This document shows positions 45,200-53,987 of a DNA stretch of 64,000 bases, one piece after another. The translations under genes and the position numbers were made by a program. This DNA is from Arthrobacter sp. MMS18-M83 (GTDB taxonomy: Bacteria; Actinomycetota; Actinomycetes; Actinomycetales; Micrococcaceae), in contig NZ_CP113343.1 of assembly GCF_026683955.1 (NCBI RefSeq), forward strand, positions 1,798,001-1,862,000, given 5' to 3'. The notes beneath the pieces are model-generated. The model was not told where the DNA came from and made no database searches. It saw only the letters and a program-made list of their open reading frames with translations. Each line of letters starts with the position of its first letter. The first letter of the stretch is position 1.

Positions 45200-45658
45200 T
45201 TATTCAGCGATGTCCTCGGCCCAGAGTTCCGGATTCTCTTCTTGGAAGCTGCGCATCATGTCCACGCACCGCTGGTCATCGAGCACCACCACTTCCACGC
45301 CGCGGGACCGCAGGAGCTCGAACTCGCCGTCGAACGTGCGGGCCTCCCCCACCACCACGCGCGGGATCTTGAACTGGATGATGGTGCCCGTACACATCGC
45401 GCACGGGGCGAGGGTGGTGTACAGCGTGGTGTCCCGATAGCTCTTTTGCCGGCCAGCTGCGCGGAGGGCCGACATTTCCCCGTGGGCGATTGGATCGCCG
45501 TTTTGGACGCGTTCGTTGTGCCCACTAGCGATGACAACGCCGTCACGGGCAAGCGCCGCACCGATGGGAATGCCACCTTCGCTGAGGCTCTTCAGGGCGG
45601 CTGCGTAGGCAGCCTCGAAGGCGGGATCTGGTGACGGTTGCGCATAGGGCTGAGTCAT
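45200..45658 (-). CDS. Nucleobase/nucleoside deaminase of the CDA fold
   Basis: The 152-residue zinc hydrolase has the metal and proton-shuttle motif HGE at residues 59-61 and PCAMC at 85-89, as in cytosine and guanine deaminases. The front (GGIPIGAALARDG) and FKIPRVVVGEARTFDGE resemble yeast-type cytosine deaminase. It is divergent from a GntR-type regulator, but the regulator's own operon runs the other way, so shared control is uncertain. Confidence 0.88.
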   Translation of the reverse strand: MTQPYAQPSPDPAFEAAYAAALKSLSEGGIPIGAALARDGVVIASGHNERVQNGDPIAHGEMSALRAAGRQKSYRDTTLYTTLAPCAMCTGTIIQFKIPRVVVGEARTFDGEFELLRSRGVEVVVLDDQRCVDMMRSFQEENPELWAEDIAE

Positions 45659-45703
45659 TCGTGGCCTGCTTTCCAGAAGTTGGGGATCTTCCGCTAATTG
45701 TTC

Positions 45704-45720
45704 TATAACTTATATAATAA
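45704..45720. promoter_or_regulatory. A/T-rich palindromes in the deaminase-GntR intergenic space
   Basis: TATAACTTATA (45704-45714) is palindromic, and TTATATAA (45710-45717) overlaps it. TATAAT at 45713-45718 could serve as a -10 box for the GntR gene. The site is 20-35 bases before that gene's ATG and may be its operator. Confidence 0.5.
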
Positions 45721-45738
45721 ATACGGGAGGTGGGAGAA

Positions 45739-46131
45739 ATGATCCTCAACGTAGACCTGGCCAGCGATGTGCCGATCTACCAGCAGCTTCGGGACCAGAT
45801 CGTGGAGGCGATCGCCGAGGGCGTGCTGACCAAGGGCAGTTCGTTGCCCGCCACAAGGACGCTCGCTGCGGACTTCGGGATCAACTTCCACACCGTGAAC
45901 AAAGCCTATGACCTCCTGCGCCAGCAGGGCCTCATCCAGCTCAACCGCAAGTCCGGCGCGGTGGTGACCCCGACGGTCGCGGACCCACCGTTCCCTGCGG
46001 AGTGGACGGCGAGGGCACGGACTCTGCTGGCCGAGGCCGTCGCGCGAGGATTACCGGCGGACGAGGTTCTCGAGACCTGCCGGTCAGTGCTCGATTCATT
46101 TGGAACCACGCAGCCGGGGGAAACACCATGA
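45739..46131 (+). CDS. GntR-family regulator, YtrA type
   Basis: The 130-residue regulator has the GntR winged helix (PIYQQLRDQIVEAIAEGVLTKGSSLPATRTLAADFGINFHTVNKAYDLL) and only a short C-terminal helix, as in the YtrA subgroup, which controls membrane or transport operons. The ATG at 45739 is chosen because GGAGGTGGGAG precedes it. Its stop overlaps the next start as ATGA. Confidence 0.92.
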   Translation: MILNVDLASDVPIYQQLRDQIVEAIAEGVLTKGSSLPATRTLAADFGINFHTVNKAYDLLRQQGLIQLNRKSGAVVTPTVADPPFPAEWTARARTLLAEAVARGLPADEVLETCRSVLDSFGTTQPGETP

Positions 46132-47044
46132 CCGTTGCCATCGCCCTGAGCTCCGCATTGTCAGCACTGGTGCTCGCAATCGCCCTGGTGCTGCCCGCGA
46201 TCAACAGCCCGACCGTGCCTTTCGGGGTTCGGGTACCGGCCCAGCGCGCCGATGACCCGGCTGTGGTCAGGCAGACCCGCATCTACCGAGGGCGGGTTCT
46301 CCTGAGCGGGATCGTCACAGCCGGGGTCTGCGTCGTCATCTACGCCATAACCAGCGAAACGTTGTTGCTGCCATTGTCGGTGCTGGTTCTGGTCGGCTTC
46401 TGGTACGGCTGCTTCTTCCTGGCCAACCACGAGATCCGGGCCGCCAAGGCCGCCGGAGGCTGGTACGACGGCGTGCCAACCGAGTGGCCGCCAAATCTAT
46501 CGGCACGGCCTTCTCACTGGTGTTCGTACAGATCGGCGTGACCGCCTTGCTCGTGGGTATCGCGGCGGCCATCTTCTTCCGCAGCCGGCCCGACATCGAC
46601 CCGGCGCACCCGGTAGGCTCCGCGCGCTGGCACCGCCGGTACATGTCACTGGGCGCCAAGGCACTGCTCGGACTGGCCGCGATGATCGACCTGGCAATGC
46701 TGGGATCGTCGTTGCTGATGTGGACGGGCACGGTCACGCCTTGGGCGCCGCTCGTGGTCGCACTCCCGATCCTGGCCGCCGTCGCGGTCGCCGTCGTTGT
46801 CTTCGCCAGGAACAACCGCGCGCGGGACGAGGGCGAGGAGGACACCGGGCTGACCCACCGAGAGGACGACAAATACTGGCGGAGCGGTTTGTTCTACGTC
46901 AACCGGGAAGACCACGCGCTGATGGTTCCGCGCCGTTTCGGCCTGGGGTGGACCCTCAACTTCGGCAATCCCAGGGCCACGATGCTTCTGGCCGGGGTGG
47001 TGGCGCTGATCGGCCTGGTGATCACCCTCCGTTTCGGCGGCTGA
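46128..47044 (+). pseudogene. DUF1648/DUF5808 membrane protein, broken by internal deletion and frameshift
   Basis: Two overlapping frames cover one gene. The first, from the ATG at 46128, encodes the N-terminal part (MTVAIALSSALSALVLAIALVLP to GGWYDGV) and then runs into out-of-frame sequence and stops at 46541. The second, from about 46470 to 47044, continues with ANRVAAKSIGTAFSLVFVQIG, membrane segments, and the DUF5808 ending KYWRSGLFYVNREDHALMVPRRFGLGWTLNFG. The DUF1648 middle part expected between them is missing. The junction lies near 46465-46480. The gene is translationally coupled to the GntR regulator, which usually controls this partner. Confidence 0.75.
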
Positions 47045-47131
47045 CCCCTACCTGACCCCACCGCGGGGGCTGCTATCTTGTCCGGGCCCACTGATAGCTT
47101 GGCTTCATCAGCTCAAAGGTCTGGGGGCACG

Positions 47132-50100
47132 GTGTTTTTTCTCGATTCAGAAGTTGCAGGTTCAGAAGGTACGGGTTCAGAAGGTCCGGGGCGCGCGCAG
47201 GATCTGGTGTTTTCCGCCAGCGACCTCGTCACGGCTTCCACGTGCGAGTACCAGTTGCTGCGCAAATTGGACGAGAAGCTGGGCCGGTCGCCGAAGCCGG
47301 ACTTCGACGTCGACGAAATGCTGGAGCGCACAGCCGCGCTGGGCGACGTTCACGAGCACAGGGTGTTGGACCGATTCGTGGCCGAGTTCGGGTGGTGGGA
47401 TCCGCTTGCTGGCACGGGAGTGTTCGACGTCGTTCCGGCCGCAGCGATGGACCGCGCCACCCTGGAGGCCAAGCACGCGGAGTCCATTGCGGCGTTGCAA
47501 TCCGGCGCGGATGTGGTCTTCCAGGCGGCCTTCTTCGACGGCCAGTTCCACGGGCGGTCCGATTTCCTCGTGAAGCAGCCGGACGGAAGCTACGCGGTCT
47601 TTGACACCAAGCTCGCTCGCCACGCCAAGGTCACGGCGCTACTGCAACTTGCCGCCTACGGCGATCAATTGTTCAAAGCGGGAATCGTTCCGGCGCCGGA
47701 TCTGACTCTTGTCCTTGGGGCTACCATTCAGCGGGACGCTGCTCGTCCTCAGGCTGCCGGGCCGGAAGGTGCCGGGCCGGAAGGTGCCGGGCCGGAGGGT
47801 GCGCCTGGCTTCGACTATGTACACAGCAATCATCGGCTCGCAGACGTACTGCCCGTGTTTCGCGAGCGCCGCGACCGCTTCCTTGCACTGACGGATGCTC
47901 ACCGATCGCAGCAGGAGCCTATCCAATGGGGTGCGCCCGGAGTCACGGCATGCGGTCGCTGCGACTACTGCAAAGAACAAGTGCGCCTCCACCGGGATCT
48001 GCTGATGGTGGCGGGGATGAGAATCACCCGGCGCAAGAAGCTCATGGAAAGCGGCGTCTTCACCATCGACGCCCTTGCTGAGATGCCCGACGCCGCCGAT
48101 TCCGCCACACGGCGCCTGCAGGAACAAGCCCGCCTGCAGACCGGCACAGCCACGCCCGATGGCACCGTCAATTACACCGACAAGACCGGCACAGCCAAGA
48201 GCATCAGCTATTCCGTCCTGGAATCCAACTCCCTGGCCCGGCTCCCCCGGCCCGACGCGGGCGACATCTTCTTCGACTTCGAAGGCGACCCGCTTTGGCA
48301 AGATCCCGTGACCGGCCGTTGGGGCTTGGAGTACTTGTTCGGCGTGATCGAGAATCCCACCGAGCCAGGCGGAACGCCGGTATTCAAGCCGTTCTGGGCA
48401 CATTCCCGGGCTGAGGAGCGCCAGGCGTTCATCGATTTCCTGGACTACGTGGAAGAACGCCGAATGAAGTATCCGGACATGCGGATCTACCACTACGCCG
48501 CCTACGAGAAAACCGCGCTTCGCAACCTGTCTGTCATCCACACCGTGGGCGAAGCCGCCGTGGACAACCTCCTCCGCGAAGGCGTGCTGGTGGACCTCTA
48601 CGACACCGTGCGGCACAGCATCCGCATCTCCGAAGACTCCTACAGCATCAAGAAACTCGAGCCCCTGTACATGGGCCAGCACTTGCGTTCGGGGGACGTG
48701 ACCGACGCCGGGGCCTCCGTAGTTGCCTACGCCAACTACTGCACAGCCCGGGATGCGCATCGCGAGGACGAAGCGGCAGCGGTCCTGGCAGGTATTTCCG
48801 ACTACAACGAATACGACTGCCTTTCCACCCTGGAACTGCGGAATTGGCTGCTGGGCCTTGCCGCGGAGCGCTCCATTGAACCCTCCACTCCAGCTGCGTC
48901 GGGACCGGAACTACCTGCCGAAACGGAACCGGACAAGTATCAGGCCGCGCCCGAGGAAACGGCGCTTCTCGACTACCTCGCAGAATTGCCGGACGACGCT
49001 GTTCAATCCGACGACAACAGGGCGGTGGCCCTGGTAGCGGCCGCGGTCGGATTTCACCGGCGGGAGGACAAACAATTCTGGTGGGGACACTTCGATCGCC
49101 TGGACCGGCCAGTCTCCGAATGGGAAGACACCAGGGACTGCTTCATCGTGGAAGGCGGCGAGGTGATACAGGACTGGGTCAAGCCGACTCCCCGCAGCAA
49201 CCCGGCGCGGCAGGTACGGCTCTTCGGTCACGCTGCCGATGGCTCCGGTTTCGCCCCAGGTAAGAAGTACTTCCGGATGTACGGCCCTCCACTCCCCGAC
49301 GCCTTTATTTGCAAGAACGAAAGCGCCCTAGGCAGATCGGGAATGTCCGGCACGGACGTGATCGAGGACGGCGATCTTGACGACCTCGATGAAGGCACTT
49401 CCCTCTCGGGACGTGAAGACGGCGCGCCCGACGTCGTGACCATATCGGAGCGGCTGCCCAAGGGCGCTGCCGAATACTCGCAACTACCCATGGCACTCAC
49501 GCCTGATGGCCCCGTGAACACGGACGGTCAGAGAAAAGCCTTGAGTGAACTTGCCGTCAAGGTGCGTTCCAGCCTGCCGTCGTGGCCGAAGGATCCCGCC
49601 CTGGACCTGTTGCGCCGCGAGTCGCCGAGACTGGCCACTCTCCCCGTACTGCCCGCCGTCGGGCCTGGCGACGATGGCTATGTGGATGCGATCACCGCGG
49701 CCGTGACCGATCTGGATCAGTCATACCTGGCCGTCCAAGGGCCTCCGGGAACTGGCAAGACTTACGTTGGCTCGCACGTTGTGGCGCGGCTGGTTCGCGC
49801 CGGCTGGAAGGTGGGGGTTGTTGCACAGTCCCATGCGGTTGTGGAGAACATGCTCCACGCCGCGGTGAAGGCAGGGGTCGACACGGACGTCATTGCCAAG
49901 GAAATGAAGCACGAAGACCCGGTCCCGTGGAGCCAGCAGTCAAAGGACGACATTGAGCTCCTGCTCGGATCCCGGGAGGGTTGCCTCATCGGCGGCACGG
50001 CGTGGACCATGACAGGCCGGACTGTTCCGGCGGGATGCCTGGACCTACTGGTCATCGACGAGGCCGGGCAGTTCTCGCTCGCCAACACCCTTGCCGTAAG

Positions 50101-50872
50101 CCGAGCAACGAAGAGGCTCCTGCTCCTCGGCGATCCCCAGCAATTGCCGCAAGTCACTCAGGGCAAACACCCGGAACCCGTGGACGAGTCGGCTCTCGGC
50201 TGGTTGGCCCACGGCCTGCACACCCTGCCCCCGGAGCTCGGGTATTTCCTGGCGACCTCGTGGCGGATGCACCCGGATTTGTGTGCGGCGGTGTCCGAGC
50301 TCTCCTACGATGGCCGGCTGCATTCGGCACCGGCTGCCTCCACGCGGAATCTGTCCGGAGTCCGGGCCGGCGTGGAATGCGTCTACGTCCAACACAACGG
50401 CAACGCCACCCAGTCGCCCGAAGAAGCCGAGGAGGTAGTCAGGCAAGTCAAGGAACACCTCGGTTTGGCGTGGCTGGACCCCCGGGAATCGCCCGAGGAG
50501 AGACCGCTCGTCGAAAAGGACATCCTCGTGGTGGCGGCCTACAACGCCCAGGTTCAGCTCATCCAGCACGAATTGAGAGCGGCCGGACTCCGTGGTGTGC
50601 GCGTCGGCACCGTGGACAAGTTCCAGGGGCAGGAAGCTCCCGTGGTGATCGTCTCCATGGCCGCCTCCGCCGCCGCAGAGGTACCGCGCGGCATGGACTT
50701 CCTGCTCTCCCGCAACCGGATCAACGTGGCGGTATCGCGCGGTCAGTGGCGGGCCGTCGTCGTGCGCTCACCCGAACTGACCAACTACCTGCCCACCCGG
50801 CCGGAAGGGCTGGAACAGTTGGGCGGTTTTGTGGGACTGTGTCAGCGCGGCGGCCCAACTGACTCGCAGTAG
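47132..50872 (+). CDS. TM0106-family RecB-like nuclease fused to DNA2/Upf1-type helicase
   Basis: The 1246-residue protein begins MFFLDSEV, then FSASDLVTASTCEYQLLRKLDEKLGR as in TM0106-family proteins. A RecB-type nuclease follows (FHGRSDFLVKQPDG, then VFDTKLA) with cysteines CGRCDYC. A second nuclease-like RNase-H part reads DIFFDFEGDPLW. The C-terminal superfamily 1 helicase has GPPGTGKT (coding bases 49740-49763), VIDEAGQF, GDPQQLPQV and a VAVSRGQWRAVVV end. The GTG at 47132 fits the family start; the frame is open to 47078. A 15-base tandem repeat inserts AGPEG units at 47753-47797. Likely role is DNA repair or processing. Confidence 0.88.
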   Translation: MFFLDSEVAGSEGTGSEGPGRAQDLVFSASDLVTASTCEYQLLRKLDEKLGRSPKPDFDVDEMLERTAALGDVHEHRVLDRFVAEFGWWDPLAGTGVFDVVPAAAMDRATLEAKHAESIAALQSGADVVFQAAFFDGQFHGRSDFLVKQPDGSYAVFDTKLARHAKVTALLQLAAYGDQLFKAGIVPAPDLTLVLGATIQRDAARPQAAGPEGAGPEGAGPEGAPGFDYVHSNHRLADVLPVFRERRDRFLALTDAHRSQQEPIQWGAPGVTACGRCDYCKEQVRLHRDLLMVAGMRITRRKKLMESGVFTIDALAEMPDAADSATRRLQEQARLQTGTATPDGTVNYTDKTGTAKSISYSVLESNSLARLPRPDAGDIFFDFEGDPLWQDPVTGRWGLEYLFGVIENPTEPGGTPVFKPFWAHSRAEERQAFIDFLDYVEERRMKYPDMRIYHYAAYEKTALRNLSVIHTVGEAAVDNLLREGVLVDLYDTVRHSIRISEDSYSIKKLEPLYMGQHLRSGDVTDAGASVVAYANYCTARDAHREDEAAAVLAGISDYNEYDCLSTLELRNWLLGLAAERSIEPSTPAASGPELPAETEPDKYQAAPEETALLDYLAELPDDAVQSDDNRAVALVAAAVGFHRREDKQFWWGHFDRLDRPVSEWEDTRDCFIVEGGEVIQDWVKPTPRSNPARQVRLFGHAADGSGFAPGKKYFRMYGPPLPDAFICKNESALGRSGMSGTDVIEDGDLDDLDEGTSLSGREDGAPDVVTISERLPKGAAEYSQLPMALTPDGPVNTDGQRKALSELAVKVRSSLPSWPKDPALDLLRRESPRLATLPVLPAVGPGDDGYVDAITAAVTDLDQSYLAVQGPPGTGKTYVGSHVVARLVRAGWKVGVVAQSHAVVENMLHAAVKAGVDTDVIAKEMKHEDPVPWSQQSKDDIELLLGSREGCLIGGTAWTMTGRTVPAGCLDLLVIDEAGQFSLANTLAVSRATKRLLLLGDPQQLPQVTQGKHPEPVDESALGWLAHGLHTLPPELGYFLATSWRMHPDLCAAVSELSYDGRLHSAPAASTRNLSGVRAGVECVYVQHNGNATQSPEEAEEVVRQVKEHLGLAWLDPRESPEERPLVEKDILVVAAYNAQVQLIQHELRAAGLRGVRVGTVDKFQGQEAPVVIVSMAASAAAEVPRGMDFLLSRNRINVAVSRGQWRAVVVRSPELTNYLPTRPEGLEQLGGFVGLCQRGGPTDSQ
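47753..47797. repeat. Triplicated 15-base in-frame repeat
   Basis: Units GGTGCCGGGCCGGAA lie at 47753-47767, 47768-47782 and 47783-47797 with one change in the first and last. They encode AGPEG repeats in a linker of the helicase. Confidence 0.82.
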
Positions 50873-50920
50873 TTGTCGTTATAAGGGCTGAAAACGACAA
50901 CAAATGCGAGTCAGTTGGGC
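50853..50920. terminator. Bidirectional terminator built from two coding ends
   Basis: GCCCAACTGACTCGCA (50853-50868) pairs perfectly with 50905-50920, and TTGTCGTT (50873-50880) pairs with 50893-50900 as an inner stem. The outer arms are the last codons of the helicase (PTDSQ) and of the isomerase (GLPN). Both messages would end here. Confidence 0.85.
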
Positions 50921-51654
50921 AACCCCAGCGCTTCGTCCAAGACTCTCCCGAAGTTCGCGGGGTCATGGGCGAAACGGCCCAGGAAGAGGCCCGACACGCC
51001 GCGAAGCTCAGGCAGGAGTCCCGGCTTGGCGGAACCACCGTAAATGATGGGCAAACCAGCCAGGCCATGCTCGTCGAGCAAGTCCCGGAGGTGATTGACG
51101 ACGTCGGACACGTAAGCTGCGCGGGCAGGCTCGGGTTCGCCGATGGCCCACACTGGTTCGTACGCGATGACCAGCCGTCCCGCCGTCGCCCAATCTTCTC
51201 GGACGGCGGCCGAGATCTGCCGGTAAACGAACGACGCCGACACCGGCGGATCGGAGGCCGTTTCCTCGCCGACGCACAGCAGCGGGGTCAGCCTGGCGTC
51301 CACCGCAGCCCTGACCTTGAGCGCGACTACAGGGTCGTCCTCGGCGAAGTGCCGGCGTCGTTCCGCGTGTCCGATCTCCACGAACCGCACATCAAGCTCC
51401 GCCAGCAAGGACGGCGATACTTCCCCGGTCCACGGACCGTCAGCCCAGCCGCAGTTCTGCGCACCCAAGAGCAGAGGAGAATCCTCCAGCATCTGGGCCG
51501 CGGCGGGCAGCATGGGAAACGACGGGATGACGAACGGGACCACCCGCCCGGCCACAAGGGCCGGACGGGCGTCCACTTCACGTCGCAGTTGCTCCAGCCA
51601 AGACATGGTGTGCCGGAACCCCATGTACATCTTGGTGCTGACCCCGATGTACAC
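50911..51654 (-). CDS. Triose-phosphate-isomerase homologue, probable tetrulose-phosphate isomerase
   Basis: The 247-residue protein has the catalytic residues of the fold: K8 (VSTKMY), H96 (VEIGHAERR) and E166 (AYEPVWAIG), plus the phosphate loop GGSAKP. The usual Asn before the Lys is Thr. In tetritol pathways, TIM homologues (LerI/EryH type) convert L-erythrulose 1-phosphate to D-erythrulose 4-phosphate; the kinase and RpiB-type genes in the same operon support that. The GTG at 51654 starts 2 bases after the transporter stop. Confidence 0.82.
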   Translation of the reverse strand: MYIGVSTKMYMGFRHTMSWLEQLRREVDARPALVAGRVVPFVIPSFPMLPAAAQMLEDSPLLLGAQNCGWADGPWTGEVSPSLLAELDVRFVEIGHAERRRHFAEDDPVVALKVRAAVDARLTPLLCVGEETASDPPVSASFVYRQISAAVREDWATAGRLVIAYEPVWAIGEPEPARAAYVSDVVNHLRDLLDEHGLAGLPIIYGGSAKPGLLPELRGVSGLFLGRFAHDPANFGRVLDEALGLPN

Positions 51655-51656
51655 GG

Positions 51657-53006
51657 CTACTTGCTCAGGAGCTCGTCGGCCTTGTTCTTGAACGCCCGGG
51701 TGCCGAACATCATGGCGGCCGCCAGGAATGGAAGGATTCCCAGTGCGTAGACGCCGGCCGATCCCGTGGGGTCGGCGGTGGCGCTGTTGACCGCGGTCCG
51801 CAGGATCGGGGCCACGAAACCACCCAGGTTGCCCAGCGAGTTGATGAGGCCAATACCGGCGGCGGCTGCGGAGCCGGCGAGGAACGCCGTCGGGTAGGCC
51901 CAAACGACCGGACCGACAGCCAGGAAGCTGCACACCGCGAGCGTGATGAAGATCAGCCCGAGCACCGGCTGGTGATTGGTCCCGGCCCAAGCCGAACCGA
52001 GGATGCAGACACCCGTGGACACGAACAGCACGGTGCCGAACATGCGGCGCTTGGCAACGGTGTTCGCCGCCCGGCCGATCAGGTAGCAGGAGAAGATTCC
52101 AAAGAACCACGGAACCGCGATCAGCAGGCCGACGGCGAGGCCCACCTTCTGGCCGGTCAGCGACGAAACCTGCTGCGGCAAGAAGAAGGTGACACCGTAG
52201 ACGGCGATCTGCAGGCAGAAATAGATGAGGGTGAAGTACCAGACACGACCGTTACGCATAGCGGCGAATACACCGCGCGGGCCGGTTTCATCCTTGACGC
52301 TGTCTTCCTGCGCCATGATCTCCTTGAGCGCGAACTTCTCGTCCGCGTTGAGGAACTTGGCCTTCTCCGGGCCGTTGATCAGGAAGAAGAACGCCGCAAT
52401 GCCAGCGAGCACAGCCAGGATGCCCTCGGTGAAGAACATGACCTGCCAGCCGCGCACGCCGGGAAGCTGATCGCCGATGTTGATCAGCCAGCCGGAGAGC
52501 GGGTTGCCGATCATCTGGGAGAACGGCTGCGCAAGGTAGAAGATTGCGAACATCTGCACTCGCACCTTGTTAGGGAACCACTCGGCCAGGTACATGATGA
52601 CGCCCGGGAACAGCCCCGCCTCAGTCACGCCGAGCAGGAATCGCAGGATCACGAACGACGTCTCGCCCTGTACGAACGCGAAGCAGGCCGAGACGAGGCC
52701 CCACGTGATCGCGATGCGTGCAAGCCAGATTTTGGCGCCGACCTTCTTGAGCAGCAGGTTGCTGGGGATTTCAAAGATCGCGTAACCGATGAAGAAAATA
52801 CCGGCACCGAGCGCGAACGCCCCGGCCGAGACGCCCTTGTCCGCGCCGAGGGCGGCTTCAGCGAAACCGACATTGGTGCGGTCGAGGAAGGAAACCACAT
52901 AAAGGATGACCAACATCGGCATGAGCCGGGCGGCAGCCTTGCGGATCGCCGATTTCAGGATCGGCGAATCCAGCATCTCCTTCGCGGAAGTTGTTGCAAC
53001 GGACAT
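51657..53006 (-). CDS. MFS transporter, ACS (organic acid/sugar acid) family
   Basis: The 449-residue protein has about 12 hydrophobic segments and ACS-family motifs: LYVVSFLDRTNVGFAEAALG, IFEIPSNLLLKKVGAKIWLARI and EAGLFPGVIMYLAEWFP. It should import the substrate of the operon, with protons. AGGAG precedes the ATG at 53006. ACS carriers usually take organic or sugar acids, which is a slight mismatch with a neutral tetritol as substrate. Confidence 0.9.
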   Translation of the reverse strand: MSVATTSAKEMLDSPILKSAIRKAAARLMPMLVILYVVSFLDRTNVGFAEAALGADKGVSAGAFALGAGIFFIGYAIFEIPSNLLLKKVGAKIWLARIAITWGLVSACFAFVQGETSFVILRFLLGVTEAGLFPGVIMYLAEWFPNKVRVQMFAIFYLAQPFSQMIGNPLSGWLINIGDQLPGVRGWQVMFFTEGILAVLAGIAAFFFLINGPEKAKFLNADEKFALKEIMAQEDSVKDETGPRGVFAAMRNGRVWYFTLIYFCLQIAVYGVTFFLPQQVSSLTGQKVGLAVGLLIAVPWFFGIFSCYLIGRAANTVAKRRMFGTVLFVSTGVCILGSAWAGTNHQPVLGLIFITLAVCSFLAVGPVVWAYPTAFLAGSAAAAGIGLINSLGNLGGFVAPILRTAVNSATADPTGSAGVYALGILPFLAAAMMFGTRAFKNKADELLSK

Positions 53007-53092
53007 CGAAACTCCTCGTTGAGTAGTCAGTTTTGAATAGTCAGGGTTATGCATTCAAAGCGTGGTACGCCCCGCCGCAGCGGTGTTCCGCC

Positions 53093-53185
53093 TTAGCGGG
53101 GGAAGATCATGAGCAGCACGCCGACGGCGCACACCAGGATCCCGACGGCGAGATAGATCTTGCGTTCCTTGGTCCAGGAGCCCAC
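53093..53185 (-). CDS. 30-residue single-segment membrane peptide
   Basis: A short frame starts at GTG 53185 with GGAAGGAAC upstream, reads MGSWTKERKIYLAVGILVCA and ends in PR. It has a charged front (KERK) and one hydrophobic helix. It begins 12 bases after the SDR stop and precedes the MFS gene by about 90 bases, so it is in the operon. It may help the transporter, as small membrane proteins often do. No family recognised. Confidence 0.6.
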   Translation of the reverse strand: MGSWTKERKIYLAVGILVCAVGVLLMIFPR

Positions 53186-53197
53186 GGGGTTCCTTCC

Positions 53198-53965
53198 CTA
53201 GTGCATGTAGAGTCCGCCGTCGACATTCAGCGTCTGGCCGGAGATGTAACCGGAGTCCTCGCTGATGAGGAAGGCGATGGCGGCAGCGATGTCCCGGGTG
53301 GAGCCCACGCGGTTCACCACGAGGTCCTTGGTGAGTTCGTCCTTGCGCTCCTCGCTGAGGGTGCCTCCCATGATGTCGGTGTCGATCGGGCCGGGAGAAA
53401 TAGCGTTGACTGTGATGTCGAATTCACCCAGTTCCCGGGCAGTGGCGCGGGTCAGGCCGATGACGCCGGCCTTCGCCACCGAGTACGGGGTCTTGGAGAA
53501 CGTCCCGCCGCCGCGCTGGGCGGAAACCGAAGAGATGTTCACGATGCGTCCGATCCGGTTCTTGACCATGGATTCGGCCACGCGGCGGGTCGCGTAGTGG
53601 ACGCCGTTGAGGTTGATGTTCAGGACACGGTTCCACTCGGCCGGCTCGAGTTCCAGGTACGGAACCGGTGAGCTGACACCGGCAACGTTGGCCAACGCGA
53701 CGATCTGCGGCAGCTCAGCTTCGAGGGTGTCGATAGCGGAGCGTACAGATGCCTCATCGGCCACGTTTGCTCCGACGCCATAGGCCTTGACGTTGTGCTC
53801 CGTGGCGATTTCCTTGGCGGTGGCCTTGCACAGGGCGTCGTCGAGGTCGATGATGCCGATGTTCCAGCCTTGCGCAGCCAGGTAGTTGACGGTGGCTCGT
53901 CCGATGCCGCGCTCGGAGACGGCGCCGGTGACAATCGCGGTTCGTTCTGCCGGGAAGGTGCTCAT
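53198..53965 (-). CDS. SDR dehydrogenase, candidate tetritol dehydrogenase
   Basis: The 255-residue protein has the cofactor loop TGAVSERGIGRA (residues 13-24), the catalytic serine near 146 (NISSVSAQ), Y161 and K165 (YSVAK), and D39/D42 after the second strand suggesting NAD. SDR enzymes oxidise D-threitol to D-erythrulose in mycobacteria; the pathway neighbours make a similar role likely here. AGGAG precedes the ATG at 53965. Confidence 0.88.
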   Translation of the reverse strand: MSTFPAERTAIVTGAVSERGIGRATVNYLAAQGWNIGIIDLDDALCKATAKEIATEHNVKAYGVGANVADEASVRSAIDTLEAELPQIVALANVAGVSSPVPYLELEPAEWNRVLNINLNGVHYATRRVAESMVKNRIGRIVNISSVSAQRGGGTFSKTPYSVAKAGVIGLTRATARELGEFDITVNAISPGPIDTDIMGGTLSEERKDELTKDLVVNRVGSTRDIAAAIAFLISEDSGYISGQTLNVDGGLYMH

Positions 53966-53987
53966 AAGTATTCTCCTGTGAATGGTG

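Noticed and set aside
46128..47044. Two independent small membrane-protein genes
   Set aside because: The halves are successive parts of one DUF1648/DUF5808 protein in different frames; a broken gene explains them better.
51972..53036. Plus-strand frame rich in Glu/Arg/Asp opposite the MFS transporter
   Set aside because: Composition is the typical shadow of a hydrophobic protein gene; no ribosome site or domain.
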